Source: Oscillospiraceae bacterium
GTDB taxonomy: Bacteria > Bacillota > Clostridia > Oscillospirales > Oscillospiraceae
DNA length: 35,211 bases
Direction: 5' to 3'
Assembly (NCBI GenBank): GCA_015067935.1
Contig: SVLL01000016.1
Span: 1-35,211, forward strand
A program made the position numbers and the translations under genes. Under the pieces are notes generated by a model. It was not told the origin of the DNA and did no database searches. It worked only from the letters and a program-made list of their open reading frames with translations. Shown one piece after another: positions 8,012 to 17,089 of the stretch. Position 1 is the stretch's first letter; each line of letters starts with the position of its first letter.

Positions 8012-10123
8012 TCAGCTCAGCTGGTTTTCACCGGAGGGCAGGTCGCCGGCAAGGACATCCTTAAAATAGGCATCCAGCAGAGCCTTGGCAATCTGGCCCA
8101 TAGTGCTTCCGTGACCGGCTCTTTCACCGTAGACCACGATGGCGATCTCCGGATCGTCAAAGGGCGCGTAACAGACGAAGGCACCGTTGTCAGAGCCGTT
8201 GTCCGTTTCCGCTGTGCCGGTCTTAGCTGCTACGGGGATGGGGTAATTCTTGAGGATTTTCCGGGCGGTGCCGGTGAGTGCCGCATCCCGCATACCCTGG
8301 GTGTAGGCCTTGTAGGCATCGTCGGAAATGGCGAACTCGCCCAAAATCACCGGGCTGTTCACATACTCCAGCTTGGTGTAATCGGAAGAAACCACCCGGT
8401 TCAGGAAGGTCGCCTTGTAACGGGTGCCCCGATTGGCAAGGGTGGAGGTGTACACGCACAGCTGCATGGGGGTGAATTTGTTGTCGGATTGACCGATGGA
8501 GGCCATGATCCGGTCGGCGGGATACCAGCCGCTTTCGCCCTCAGCGGTGTGCAGAAGCTTTTTTGTCTCCGCGTTGGCGCGATAGCCGGTGTATTCCAGC
8601 AGCTCCACGCCGGTTTTTTCACCCAGACCGAGGGCCTTTGCGGTGAGGTCCACCACATTCCAATCCACCCGCTCCGACAGCTCATAGAAGAAGTAGTTGC
8701 AGGATACGCACAACGCATAGCTGGAATCCAAATGCCCGTGGGTACGGCCGTTGCTGGTCCAGGTCAGACAGTTGGCGGTAAAGCCCTTGTACTTGGTGAA
8801 TACGCCCTTGTCTTCAATTTGGGTTTTGGAATTGATGGCACCGGAGTTAATGCCAGCCACCACCATATTCATCTTGTAGGTGGAGCCGGGGGCATAGGTT
8901 GCCATCAGTGCCCGGTTAAACATTGGTGCCAACGGATCCTTGACAAGTTCGTTATAGTCCTGGCGGAAGGTGGAAAGATTGTAGGTGGGATAGCTGGCGC
9001 AGGCCAAAATCTGCCCGGTCTTTACATTCATCACCACCACACTGCCGCCGCCGGCATCCGCACCGTCGGGGATCTCATCGTCATCAGGATTTTCATCTAC
9101 TGTCTGCCGCAGCTGTGTGATCAGGGCATCCAGCTGCTGCTCGGCAGTTTCCTGCAATTCCAGGTCAATGGTCAATTCCACATTTTTGCCGGCGACGGGG
9201 CGTAGCTCCTGACCGGTTTTTTTGTCCCGATCATAGTAGCGGTCAATCAGGGTGCCGTCCTCCGTAACCACATCGATCCGGTAGCCGTCCACACCGTGAA
9301 GGTATTCCTCAAAGGCCTCCTCCAGACCGCTTTGCCCCACCAGCGCATCCTGGCCATAGCCGGGCTTTGCCTTGTAAATTTCCGCCCACTGCTTGGCGGT
9401 GATGGCACCGATGTAGCCCAGAATATGGGCACCGTAGACGGTGTTGTACACCCGGACCATGGATTCCTCTGTGGTCAATCCGGGGATGCCCAGCTCCAGA
9501 ACGGCTGCCAGTACCTCATTGTTAACATCCTCCATAAAGATGTACATAGGCAGGTTGGTAATGTCCTGCCGCAGACGCAGCTCATAGCGCAGACCGATTA
9601 CCGCCCGGGCATCCTCGTCGGACCATTCCACGGGGAGCTTGTAATATTCCCGCAGGGAACGAATCAGCACAGGTGCGGTGATGTCTGAGTCCAAGCCGCC
9701 TGCCACCACCGGCAGGTATGCCTGAAAATGACTCTGTCCCGTAGCTCCCACTTCGCTGAGGGTGTACTGGAAGGGGGGCTGCATAGTGATGGGGAAATGA
9801 TCGTTGTAAGAAACTCCCATCTCCCGGCACAGCTGCACCAGCCGCAGCAGATGCTCGTTGGTGTTGGCATTGCTGAGGATGACATAATGGTTGAGCACCA
9901 GATCATAGGTGGCCCGATTGGTCACCAGCACATTGCCGTTGCGGTCCAGAATGTCACCTCGGGCGGCTTTCACCCGAACCCGGGTATAGAATTTTTTTAC
10001 ATTGTCCGTGTTGCCGCCGGTCTGAAAGATCTGTACATCATAGAGCGTCAGGGCAAAATAGCCGATGAGCAGACAAAACAGCAAAATCAGCGCGCGTACA
10101 CGCAGCCGGGTTATTCTTTCCAT
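8012..10123 (-). CDS. mrdA: Penicillin-binding protein 2, elongasome transpeptidase
   Basis: This class B PBP cross-links peptidoglycan during side-wall growth, anchored in the membrane. The 703-aa protein has a membrane anchor at about 10-30 and a dimerisation domain beginning KAARGDILDRNG. The transpeptidase motifs are STYK (about 414-417, catalytic Ser), SCN (about 474-476) and KTGT (about 634-637). It is the last gene of U32-maf-mreC-mreD-PBP2, and its ATG lies 13 nt inside mreD, so translational coupling is likely. This context supports PBP2 (elongation) rather than PBP3/SpoVD, and no PASTA domain is present. Confidence 0.93.
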   Translation of the reverse strand: MERITRLRVRALILLFCLLIGYFALTLYDVQIFQTGGNTDNVKKFYTRVRVKAARGDILDRNGNVLVTNRATYDLVLNHYVILSNANTNEHLLRLVQLCREMGVSYNDHFPITMQPPFQYTLSEVGATGQSHFQAYLPVVAGGLDSDITAPVLIRSLREYYKLPVEWSDEDARAVIGLRYELRLRQDITNLPMYIFMEDVNNEVLAAVLELGIPGLTTEESMVRVYNTVYGAHILGYIGAITAKQWAEIYKAKPGYGQDALVGQSGLEEAFEEYLHGVDGYRIDVVTEDGTLIDRYYDRDKKTGQELRPVAGKNVELTIDLELQETAEQQLDALITQLRQTVDENPDDDEIPDGADAGGGSVVVMNVKTGQILACASYPTYNLSTFRQDYNELVKDPLAPMFNRALMATYAPGSTYKMNMVVAGINSGAINSKTQIEDKGVFTKYKGFTANCLTWTSNGRTHGHLDSSYALCVSCNYFFYELSERVDWNVVDLTAKALGLGEKTGVELLEYTGYRANAETKKLLHTAEGESGWYPADRIMASIGQSDNKFTPMQLCVYTSTLANRGTRYKATFLNRVVSSDYTKLEYVNSPVILGEFAISDDAYKAYTQGMRDAALTGTARKILKNYPIPVAAKTGTAETDNGSDNGAFVCYAPFDDPEIAIVVYGERAGHGSTMGQIAKALLDAYFKDVLAGDLPSGENQLS

Positions 10124-10695
10124 GTGGAGCCTCCAATATTACTGATGGCAGAAAAAACAGGGTACAAAATGGGCATTACCGCCACGGACAGACCGCCGGT
10201 GAGCATAAAGTTGCCAAATCGGGCGGGCAGGGTTTCCTTGAAGAAATAACCCATGGCAAATACCAGCAGCATATAGCCCATCATTCCCACCGCCGCGCAC
10301 AAATACATAGCACTGAACCGCCGCTGCAGATATCCCCAGCGGAACATACACAGAAAAGTGCCCAGCACCGTCAGTATGAGGATCACATACACACCGGGCG
10401 CAGTTCCGGAAAAATAATAGACTGTAGAGCTGATGAGGGAGAAGACCGCGGCGGTTTCCGGGTCAAAGATCATTGCGCACAGCAAAATTCCGCAGGGCAC
10501 CAGCGCGAAATTCGCGCCGTAAATGCTGACCTGCGCCAAAACAACATCCTGCAGCAGCGACAGTGCCAGCAGCACCAGACCCGTCAGACTCCATTTGAGG
10601 ATGCGCTTGCGCTGCTGAGGGGTCAAATACAGCTTTTTCAGGAAACTGCCCTCAGTACGGTCGGGCTTAAATTCATACTTGCGTTTAAAGAACAT
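10111..10695 (-). CDS. mreD: Rod shape-determining protein MreD
   Basis: MreD is an integral membrane component of the elongasome. This 194-aa protein has a basic N-terminal stretch (MFFKRKYEFKPDR, then LTPQQRKRILKW) followed by five or six hydrophobic segments. One of them, ALVPCGILLCAMIFDPETAAVFSL fold region at about 80-105, resembles the FAL-P-D motif of MreD. The N-terminus is somewhat longer and more charged than usual. ATG 10693-10695 has GGAG seven bases upstream; the longer frame reads through a repeat and is not used. Sequence conservation in MreD is low, so position between mreC and PBP2 carries much of the assignment. Confidence 0.85.
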   Translation of the reverse strand: MFFKRKYEFKPDRTEGSFLKKLYLTPQQRKRILKWSLTGLVLLALSLLQDVVLAQVSIYGANFALVPCGILLCAMIFDPETAAVFSLISSTVYYFSGTAPGVYVILILTVLGTFLCMFRWGYLQRRFSAMYLCAAVGMMGYMLLVFAMGYFFKETLPARFGNFMLTGGLSVAVMPILYPVFSAISNIGGSTWKE

Positions 10696-10718
10696 AGTTT
10701 TACTCCATAAGAAAACGC

Positions 10719-10759
10719 TGTCATTCCGAGCCGGTGCACACACCGGCGTGGGAACCCTG
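10719..10759. repeat. Short TGTCATTCCGAG-type repeat between mreC and mreD
   Basis: TGTCATTCCGAGCCGGTG and CACCGGCGTGGGAACC form a hairpin. The TGTCATTCCGAG end matches the ends of the second repeat family found at 11686, 14551 and 33704. It lies in the 136-bp gap between mreC and mreD, so it is probably transcribed with them. Confidence 0.6.
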
Positions 10760-10831
10760 TTAATATTTGGGGCCTTTCTCAAAATTGCCACGGACTTTGC
10801 AGCCCGCGCAAGGGCGAGGGCAAAAAGGCAA

Positions 10832-11662
10832 TCAGCCTGCGTCAAACTCCGTGATGATGAATACCTGCTCCAGAGAATCGATGTCCGCAGCAGGCTCCAG
10901 AATGGCATACTTGGCAATGCCGCTGTCGTTCATTGCCCAATCCACGATATGCCCCAGAATCAAATTCCGGGGATAGACCGTAGAGCCGGCGGTGACCACC
11001 TGATCGTTGTTACGCACTACCGCTGCCGAAGGCAAATAGTCCATCCTCAGCTTTCCCAAGTGACCGGTGGCATAGCCGCCGGAAACAATGCCGGAGTAGC
11101 CGGAGGAGGCGATGGTGGCACTGATATCCAGAGAAGAGTCCAGAACGGATTTGATGACCGCATAATTGGTGCCCACTTCTGACACTACACCCACCACTGC
11201 GCCGCTTTCCGTAATGGCACACATACCCGGTGCGATGCCGGAGGAGGAGCCCCGGTTCACAGTGAAGGAATAGGACCAGTCGTTGGAATTCCACGCGATG
11301 ATATAGCTGTCCACCAGCTCATAATCCTCGTGTTCCTTTAATAGCTCCAGCAGTTGACGCAGCCGGTCATTTTCCCGCTTGATGGATGCCACATCCCGAC
11401 TGTCCTCCTGCATCTGAGCCAATTGCTCACGCAAGGAGGCATTTTCCGCCTGCAGCTGCTCGTATTTGAAAATGTAGTCATAAAGCTGCTCGGCCTTATC
11501 CGTCAGAGCGGCAGTGCCGACGCGCAGAGGCTGCAGAACTGTCTGCACCACCACATCGCCGATGGTATTGCCCAGCACGCTGGACAGCACGATCAGACCG
11601 GCGGTCAGAAGAGCCGCCACGATCAGTATGATTTTTACCTTTTTGGTAAGCAAATAACGCAT
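10832..11662 (-). CDS. mreC: Rod shape-determining protein MreC
   Basis: MreC is the extracytoplasmic scaffold of the elongasome that contacts PBP2 and MreD. The 276-aa protein has a short basic start (MRYLLTKKVK), one membrane segment at about 11-30, a coiled coil (YEQLQAENASLREQLAQM onwards), and then the beta-rich MreC domain (RGSSSGIAPGMCAI, GAVVGVVSEVG, GSTVYPRNLILG). The start at 11662 has GAGGAG eight bases upstream. mreB, normally directly upstream, is absent; the 95-bp gap to maf holds only a repeat. Confidence 0.95.
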   Translation of the reverse strand: MRYLLTKKVKIILIVAALLTAGLIVLSSVLGNTIGDVVVQTVLQPLRVGTAALTDKAEQLYDYIFKYEQLQAENASLREQLAQMQEDSRDVASIKRENDRLRQLLELLKEHEDYELVDSYIIAWNSNDWSYSFTVNRGSSSGIAPGMCAITESGAVVGVVSEVGTNYAVIKSVLDSSLDISATIASSGYSGIVSGGYATGHLGKLRMDYLPSAAVVRNNDQVVTAGSTVYPRNLILGHIVDWAMNDSGIAKYAILEPAADIDSLEQVFIITEFDAG

Positions 11663-11685
11663 AATTACTCCTCTGTGCCTTAATC

Positions 11686-11721
11686 TGTCATTCCGCGGTC
11701 GTAAGCTCCCTTGCAATGACA
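11686..11721. repeat. Short inverted repeat in the place usually held by mreB
   Basis: TGTCATTCCGCGG...CTTGCAATGACA has complementary ends (TGTCATT/AATGACA) and belongs to the TGTCATTSCGAG family. It is the only recognisable feature between maf and mreC. Confidence 0.6.
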
Positions 11722-11757
11722 TTGTTGCTGCACTGTGCGATAAATCTCAACTCACAA

Positions 11758-12324
11758 TTAAAACAGTTCCGGGGCGAGCTGTGTCAGCAGGGCGTGCAGC
11801 TTGCACACCGGCAGACCCATCACATTGTAATAGTCGCCCACCATCTTCTCCGCAAACAGTGCCGCACCGCCTTGGATGCCGTAAGCACCGGCTTTGTCCA
11901 TAGGCTCGCCCGTGGCTACATAGGCGGAGATTTCTTTTTCCCTTAATTCCCGGAAATGGATGTCCGTCACCTCGGTGCAGGAGATTTCCTGCGTTCCCCG
12001 CAGCACCGTCATACCCGTCATCACCTGATGGTCCCGTCCGGAGAGCAGGCGCAGCATTTCCGTTGCTTCCTGCTCGGTGTGGGGTTTTCCCAGTACCTTA
12101 CCCTGACAGACCACGATGGTGTCCGCGGCGATGACAATATCGTCGCGATCCCTAGGAACGGCCAATGCCTTCTCCCGGCTGACCCGGGCGACCTCGTCGT
12201 AAGGGGGTAAATTGGGGTCCATTTCCTCGTCAATATCCGCCACCCGAATCTCAAAGGGCAGACGGAACAGCCCCAGCAACTCCCGCCGACGGGGAGATTG
12301 GGAGGCCAGTATCAGCTTTCCCAT
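11758..12324 (-). CDS. maf: Maf-family nucleoside triphosphate pyrophosphatase
   Basis: Maf hydrolyses non-canonical or excess NTPs (typically dTTP/UTP or methylated bases) to NMP and PPi as a house-cleaning enzyme, and is often linked to septum/shape genes. The 188-aa protein shows LASQSPRRRELL at the N-terminus, a VSREKAL motif, AADTIVV with the catalytic Asp near residue 67, and the GAYGIQGGAALF and VMGLPV signatures. Its ATG overlaps the stop of the U32 gene by one base (TAATG). Its position upstream of mreC follows the usual maf-mreBCD order. Confidence 0.94.
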   Translation of the reverse strand: MGKLILASQSPRRRELLGLFRLPFEIRVADIDEEMDPNLPPYDEVARVSREKALAVPRDRDDIVIAADTIVVCQGKVLGKPHTEQEATEMLRLLSGRDHQVMTGMTVLRGTQEISCTEVTDIHFRELREKEISAYVATGEPMDKAGAYGIQGGAALFAEKMVGDYYNVMGLPVCKLHALLTQLAPELF

Positions 12325-14405
12325 TATTCCAATCCTCTCAAATACAGACCTCTGGTGCAGGCACCGGGGTCAAAGGGCCCGGGATTCATATAGCTTTCCA
12401 GCACAGTATCCACTTCCCGGGCACTTTCTGTGGTGAAATACATCCGGATGCCCCACAGCCCCAGCTTGTTCAGGTCCTTCTGACGGTCCAGCCAGCTGAG
12501 CTTTTTGCCGTTGAGCAATATACTGCGGCAGCGGTTGCCGTCCTTGATGATGGGGAACTCCGCACCGGTCCGATCCACCAGCTTGCCGGGGGTCAGATGG
12601 CAGGAGCAGGTGCCGGTTCGGTTTTTGATCAGGCAGTTTTCCGTAACCATCAGGGGCATTCTGCCGTATACCAGAATCTCACAGGGCAGAGCCTTGGATA
12701 CATCCCGGATCTGGGGCATAGTCATTTCAAAGCTCAGCGTTGCGCTGATCAGCTCCAGCTCCCGCAGAATATTCACCGATTGGGAGTTATAAATGTTGAG
12801 CCCGTAGTCACCGCGAATCCGGAAACCCATCTGTCGGGCAGGCAGCAGCAGACCCAGATTGCCCACCAGAACATCGTGTACGCCCATATCATACACAGCA
12901 CGCAGATCCCGTTTGATGCCATCCAGCTCCAGATCGGTAACGATCCGGGGCAGTACCGCGGCAACCCGAACCCGTCGGTTCAGTTCGTGGCAGAAGATGG
13001 GATCCTCCGCCAGAATGTGCAGGGGCACATAGAGGGCGGCCGGTTTCATTTTCAGCAGCTTGTCGGTGATCTGCTCCTTGCTTGTCACCTGTACCACCGG
13101 CACCGGGGCTTCCTTGGCACCGGGATAGATGTAGGCCCGTTTGGCCTTTCCCGTTTCCGGGATCTCCCGTCTTCCCCGCAGGGCGGTGAGCTGATTCAAT
13201 GCCTCGCGGCGCAGGGCGTTGATGGAGGCGGCCGAAAGGGTCACACCCGGGTCGATATCCACATCGATGTCCTCGCAATAATAGGGCGTGCCGCCGGTCT
13301 TAGCCAGCCGCTCACGCAAGACCTCTTCCGTCAGGGGAAGAGTCCGTGCTTTTTCCGCACCGGCACCCCGTACCTGACACACCCGGCCCTGGGGATCTGT
13401 GACGGTGAGAACGGTTTCTCCTTCCGTTACCACCATTCGGGCGGTGATGGGCACAAGGGGATTTTCCCGGGCCTCGTAAGTAGCACGGGCATCTGCCAGA
13501 TATTTGGGATCGTCGTATTTGTCCTCCCGGATGCCGAACATATTCTGCCCCACATTGCCGGTATAGTATCCGTCGGTAAAGCCCTGCCGGTTAAAGGCGG
13601 CGGACAGAGCACTCATCATCTGTCTGGTTACGGGTTCTCCGTCCAGCACACGGCGATACACATTGGTCACGGTAGCCACATACTCAGGCCGCTTCATCCG
13701 GCCCTCCAGCTTGATGGATGCCACACCCATCCGCTCCAATTCCGCCAGATGGGGCAGCAGACAATTGTCCTTCAGGCTTAGGGGATGGCGATTTTCCCAC
13801 CGTCCGTAGCCATAGCTCTGGCGGCAGGGCTGAGCACAGCGACCCCGGTTGCCGGAACGGCCTCCGATGGCAGCGGACAGATAGCACTGCCCGGAATAGC
13901 ACATACACAGCGCACCGTGGGCGAAGACCTCGATTTCAATGGGGGAATTCTGGGTAATATACAGAATCTCGTCCCGGGCAAGCTCCCGGCTGAGAACCAC
14001 CCGTTTCATCCCCAGCCCGGCGCAAAACAGCACACCGGAAAGAGAGTGGATGCTCATCTGGGTGGAGCCGTGAAGGGGGATGTGGGGGGCAATCTGGCTG
14101 CACAGCCGCGCCACCGCCAGATCCTGCACGATAAAGGCGTCCACGCCGCAATCGGATGCCTCCCGAATGAGAGTGCACACCTGCTCCATCTCCCGGTCGG
14201 ACACCAGCGTGTTCAGGGTCAGATGCACCGCAACGCCACGAATATGGCAGTATTTTACCGCTTCAGCGAGGGTTTGGATTGTGAAATTTTTCGCACCCTG
14301 ACGGGCGTTGAAGATGCCACTTCCCAAGTAGACAGCGTTCGCACCGTTTTGAACGGCAGCGTACAGAGCCTCCATGGAACCGGCAGGAGACAGCAGCTCC
14401 AGCAT
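12324..14405 (-). CDS. U32 peptidase-family protein with DUF3656-like region
   Basis: This 693-aa protein starts LELLSPAGSMEALYAAVQNG, the classical U32 N-terminus, and carries the U32 signature region EVFAHGALCMCYSGQC near residue 160. It also has the cysteine-rich GRCAQPCR segment and KDNCLLPHL. The second half has the pattern LAKTGGTPYYCEDI seen in DUF3656. U32 relatives TrhP and RlhA are known to hydroxylate tRNA or 23S rRNA with prephenate, and the Cys set fits an Fe-S RNA-modifying enzyme better than a protease; which substrate applies is inference. It is the first gene of the maf-mre-PBP2 operon, with an AAGGAG site and its own promoter. Confidence 0.88.
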   Translation of the reverse strand: MLELLSPAGSMEALYAAVQNGANAVYLGSGIFNARQGAKNFTIQTLAEAVKYCHIRGVAVHLTLNTLVSDREMEQVCTLIREASDCGVDAFIVQDLAVARLCSQIAPHIPLHGSTQMSIHSLSGVLFCAGLGMKRVVLSRELARDEILYITQNSPIEIEVFAHGALCMCYSGQCYLSAAIGGRSGNRGRCAQPCRQSYGYGRWENRHPLSLKDNCLLPHLAELERMGVASIKLEGRMKRPEYVATVTNVYRRVLDGEPVTRQMMSALSAAFNRQGFTDGYYTGNVGQNMFGIREDKYDDPKYLADARATYEARENPLVPITARMVVTEGETVLTVTDPQGRVCQVRGAGAEKARTLPLTEEVLRERLAKTGGTPYYCEDIDVDIDPGVTLSAASINALRREALNQLTALRGRREIPETGKAKRAYIYPGAKEAPVPVVQVTSKEQITDKLLKMKPAALYVPLHILAEDPIFCHELNRRVRVAAVLPRIVTDLELDGIKRDLRAVYDMGVHDVLVGNLGLLLPARQMGFRIRGDYGLNIYNSQSVNILRELELISATLSFEMTMPQIRDVSKALPCEILVYGRMPLMVTENCLIKNRTGTCSCHLTPGKLVDRTGAEFPIIKDGNRCRSILLNGKKLSWLDRQKDLNKLGLWGIRMYFTTESAREVDTVLESYMNPGPFDPGACTRGLYLRGLE

Positions 14406-14447
14406 GGTTTTTCTCTCCTTTTGGCGTGAAAGGTATACTTACTTTGC

Positions 14448-14476
14448 ATTATACCACATATCCGTTCCGAGTGCTA
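14448..14476 (-). promoter_or_regulatory. Promoter of the U32-maf-mre operon
   Basis: On the minus strand a perfect TATAAT (14448-14453) is preceded by TGG, an extended -10. The -35 box at 17 bp, TAGCAC, is weak. The leader is about 36 nt. Confidence 0.55.
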
Positions 14477-14550
14477 GTAGAGAGTTTGAATTTTTCATAA
14501 ATAATACTGCCGGTTTTGGGAAAGAATAGGGAAAAGCCTTTCCTCCTACC

Positions 14551-14635
14551 TCGTCATCGCGAAGGAGCAATGCAGCTGTGGCGATCCCGTGATTTTGTGG
14601 GAAATCCACGGCCCTGACAGTCCTCGCAATGACGG
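14551..14635. repeat. TCATYGCGA-type inverted repeat upstream of eutG
   Basis: The ends TCGTCATCGCGAAGGA and TCCTCGCAATGACGGA are inverted copies, and an inner hairpin (CCGTGATTT...AAATCCACGG) lies between them. It fills most of the space before eutG. I searched 14477-14664 for a cobalamin riboswitch or the paired AGNNGN-type hairpins bound by EutV and saw neither. No convincing plus-strand promoter stands out. Confidence 0.7.
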
Positions 14636-14664
14636 ATACTGAGAAAGCTTCAGGAGGTATTACA

Positions 14665-15732
14665 ATGCAGGAATTTATCTGTCAGACACGGATCGTAATG
14701 GGTAACGGGGCGGTCAACGCGCTGTCAGAGGGAAAATTCTCCCGTCTTTTTGTGGTTGCAGACCCCTTTTTCTCCAAAAACGGCTGGGCAGAGCGCGTGG
14801 GCAGGCAGGCAAAGGAATATGAAATTTTTGACCATATCACGCCCGACCCTTCCGTGGAGCTGGTGGCGGAGGGAATGGAAAAGCTCCATGCCTTCAAGCC
14901 GGATGCCATTGTCGCCTTGGGTGGCGGCAGCGCGATGGACTGCGCAAAGGCCATTGCCTGCTTTAGTGAGGGAAAGCTCCCTCTGATCGCCATCCCCACC
15001 ACCTCCGGCTCCGGTTCGGAGGTGACGGATTTTGCCATTTTGACCCACAGGGGGGTAAAGCATCCTCTGATCGATCCGAAGATGCGCCCGGAAATGGCTA
15101 TTTTGGAGGAGGAGCTGCTTCGGGAGCTGCCCCGCACCCTGATCGCCGATTGCGGCTTTGATATTTTGGCCCACGCGCTGGAAGCGTGGGTGGGGAAAAA
15201 CGCCAATCCCTTTACCGATGCCCTGGTGCAGTCTGCGGTTGCAGCAGCGTTGGAATTGCTGCCGGCCTCTTATGAGGGGGATCGGTCCGTGCGGCTGGAG
15301 CTGCACATTGCTTCCACAATGGCAGCTCTTGCCTTCAATCAGGCCGGCCTGGGGCTGTGCCACGCCCTCTCCCACGCGCTGGGGGGACAGTTTCACATCC
15401 CTCACGGGCGGCTCAATGCCGTTTTGCTGCCGGCGGTCCTTGGGCATAACAATGTACCCAAATATGCTGCACTTTCCCGGAACTTAGGGTTGGGGGGCGG
15501 CAGCGATATGCTTGCGCTGCGGAATCTGAAAAATGCCTTGGTGCGCTTGCGCAATCGGCTGAAATTGCCGGATACGCTGGCAGCTGCCGGGGTGGATCTG
15601 CAGCTGCTGCGGACCAAAAGCGAAGAGATCATAACGGCAGCATTGGCTGATCCTTGCTGCGAAACCAATCCCATACCGGTGACGGCAGAGTTGGTCCGGC
15701 AGGTGCTTTGGGAGGTGGCCGGGCGTGGCTGA
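14665..15732 (+). CDS. eutG: Iron-dependent alcohol dehydrogenase EutG
   Basis: EutG reduces acetaldehyde to ethanol, recycling NADH inside the ethanolamine microcompartment. The 355-aa protein has GGGSAMDCAKA (NAD binding), IPTTSGSGSEVT, and the Fe-binding set typical of group III alcohol dehydrogenases (Asp and His in DCGFDILAHALEAW, then His residues in LCHALSHALGG and HIPHG). It is closest in type to EutG/PduQ and somewhat shorter than proteobacterial EutG (about 395 aa). No encapsulation helix is evident. The start at 14665 follows AGGAGG by seven bases. It is the first gene of the eut operon and overlaps eutA by 8 nt. Confidence 0.9.
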   Translation: MQEFICQTRIVMGNGAVNALSEGKFSRLFVVADPFFSKNGWAERVGRQAKEYEIFDHITPDPSVELVAEGMEKLHAFKPDAIVALGGGSAMDCAKAIACFSEGKLPLIAIPTTSGSGSEVTDFAILTHRGVKHPLIDPKMRPEMAILEEELLRELPRTLIADCGFDILAHALEAWVGKNANPFTDALVQSAVAAALELLPASYEGDRSVRLELHIASTMAALAFNQAGLGLCHALSHALGGQFHIPHGRLNAVLLPAVLGHNNVPKYAALSRNLGLGGGSDMLALRNLKNALVRLRNRLKLPDTLAAAGVDLQLLRTKSEEIITAALADPCCETNPIPVTAELVRQVLWEVAGRG

Positions 15733-17089
15733 GCTGCTGAGTGTGGGGCTGGATGTTGGTACAACTTCCACCCAACTGATCGTGTCAAAGCTCACCGTCA
15801 GCAACCGCGCCGGGGCTTTTTCTGTACCGGAAATGGAGATCGCAGAGAGGAAGATCCTGTACCGCAGTCCGGTGCATTTTACCCCTCTTCTGGAGGGAAA
15901 CCTCGTAGATGGGGATAAAATCCGGCTTTTGGTGGAGGAAGAATACAAAAATGCCGGGATTTCCAGAGAGGATGTGGATACCGGTGCGGTGATCATCACC
16001 GGGGAGACCTCCCGGAAAGAAAACGCCCGGGCGGTGGTGTCTGCGCTGTCGGAGCTGGCAGGAGATTTCGTGGTAGCCACAGCCGGACCGGATTTGGAGA
16101 GCGTGCTGGCCGCACGGGGAGCCGGGGCAGTGGCATACTCTGCCGACACCGGGAAAAGGGTATTTCACATAGATATCGGCGGGGGCACTTCCAATATGGC
16201 ACTGATCGAAAGCGGGAAAATTCTCTGCACCGATTGCCTGAATGTGGGCGGTCGGCTGATTAAAATCCAAAACGGAAAAATATCCTATATTTCCCCAGTT
16301 CTGGAGGACCTTTGCGACCTGCGCGTGGGAGAAGACGCGGATTTGAATGCCTTGGAGGAAATTGCCCGGATGCTGACCCAAGCGTTGGAAATGGCGGCGG
16401 GTCTGCGGCAGCCCACCGACTTGCTGTCCCGTTTGCGCACTGCGGAGCTGGGGGCACATCAGGGCTGTGCGGTTGCGGATGCGGTCATCTCCTTTTCCGG
16501 GGGCGTGGCCGATTGTATAGACACCCGTCGCGAAAGCTTCGCCTTCGGGGATATGGGGCCGATTTTGGGACAATGCATCCGAAAAAGCCGGCTCTGTCAG
16601 GGTTCTTACCGCTTGGGCGCAGAGACCATCCGTGCCACTGTCATCGGTGCCGGCTGCCACAGTGCGCAGCTGTCCGGCAGTACGGTTTTTCTGCAGAATG
16701 TTTCGCTGCCCTTGCAAAATTGCCCAGTAGTGGTGCCGGAAAGCACCGATTTGCAAGCCGTCCGCCGACGAATCGAGAATCAGGAGGGGACTTGTGTGGT
16801 GGCGTTGACCGGGGAACCTGCCCCCGGCTATGCGGCAGTCAAAGCCCTTGCAGCTGATTTGGCGGCAATTCTGCCGTCCCCGATTTTGATTGGCGTGGAA
16901 ACGGATATGGCAAAGGCCTTGGGGCAGGCTATCGCCTTGCTGCGCCCGGGGGAAGGGATTTTGTGCATTGACCGGGTGCGATTGCGGGATGGGGATTTTC
17001 TGGATATCGGCTCTCCCATCGGACCGGCTCTGCCGGTGGTAGTGAAAACTCTGATTCTGGAGCAGGAAACGCGCTGCCCCTCACAATGA
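15725..17089 (+). CDS. eutA: Ethanolamine ammonia-lyase reactivase EutA
   Basis: EutA is an ATP-dependent chaperone that removes damaged cobalamin from EutBC so that fresh adenosylcobalamin can bind. The 454-aa product has the actin-like ATPase motifs GLDVGTTSTQL (phosphate 1) and HIDIGGGTSNMAL (phosphate 2), plus the VIITGETSRKENAR segment typical of EutA. The start codon is GTG at 15725, inside eutG. The native C-terminus appears to end around LPVVVKTLIL; the last residues (EQETRCPSQ) and the stop lie in repeat sequence, so the repeat probably replaced the original end. Confidence 0.93.
   Translation: MAELLSVGLDVGTTSTQLIVSKLTVSNRAGAFSVPEMEIAERKILYRSPVHFTPLLEGNLVDGDKIRLLVEEEYKNAGISREDVDTGAVIITGETSRKENARAVVSALSELAGDFVVATAGPDLESVLAARGAGAVAYSADTGKRVFHIDIGGGTSNMALIESGKILCTDCLNVGGRLIKIQNGKISYISPVLEDLCDLRVGEDADLNALEEIARMLTQALEMAAGLRQPTDLLSRLRTAELGAHQGCAVADAVISFSGGVADCIDTRRESFAFGDMGPILGQCIRKSRLCQGSYRLGAETIRATVIGAGCHSAQLSGSTVFLQNVSLPLQNCPVVVPESTDLQAVRRRIENQEGTCVVALTGEPAPGYAAVKALAADLAAILPSPILIGVETDMAKALGQAIALLRPGEGILCIDRVRLRDGDFLDIGSPIGPALPVVVKTLILEQETRCPSQ

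Noticed and set aside
12597-13781. 394-aa open frame antisense to the U32 gene
   Set aside because: It is a shadow frame of the U32 protein; His/Gly/Gln-rich and without motifs.
14477-14664. Cobalamin riboswitch or EutV-type antiterminator before eutG
   Set aside because: The hairpins here belong to the TCATYGCGA repeat family; neither the B12-box-like core nor paired hairpins with the expected loop bases were seen.
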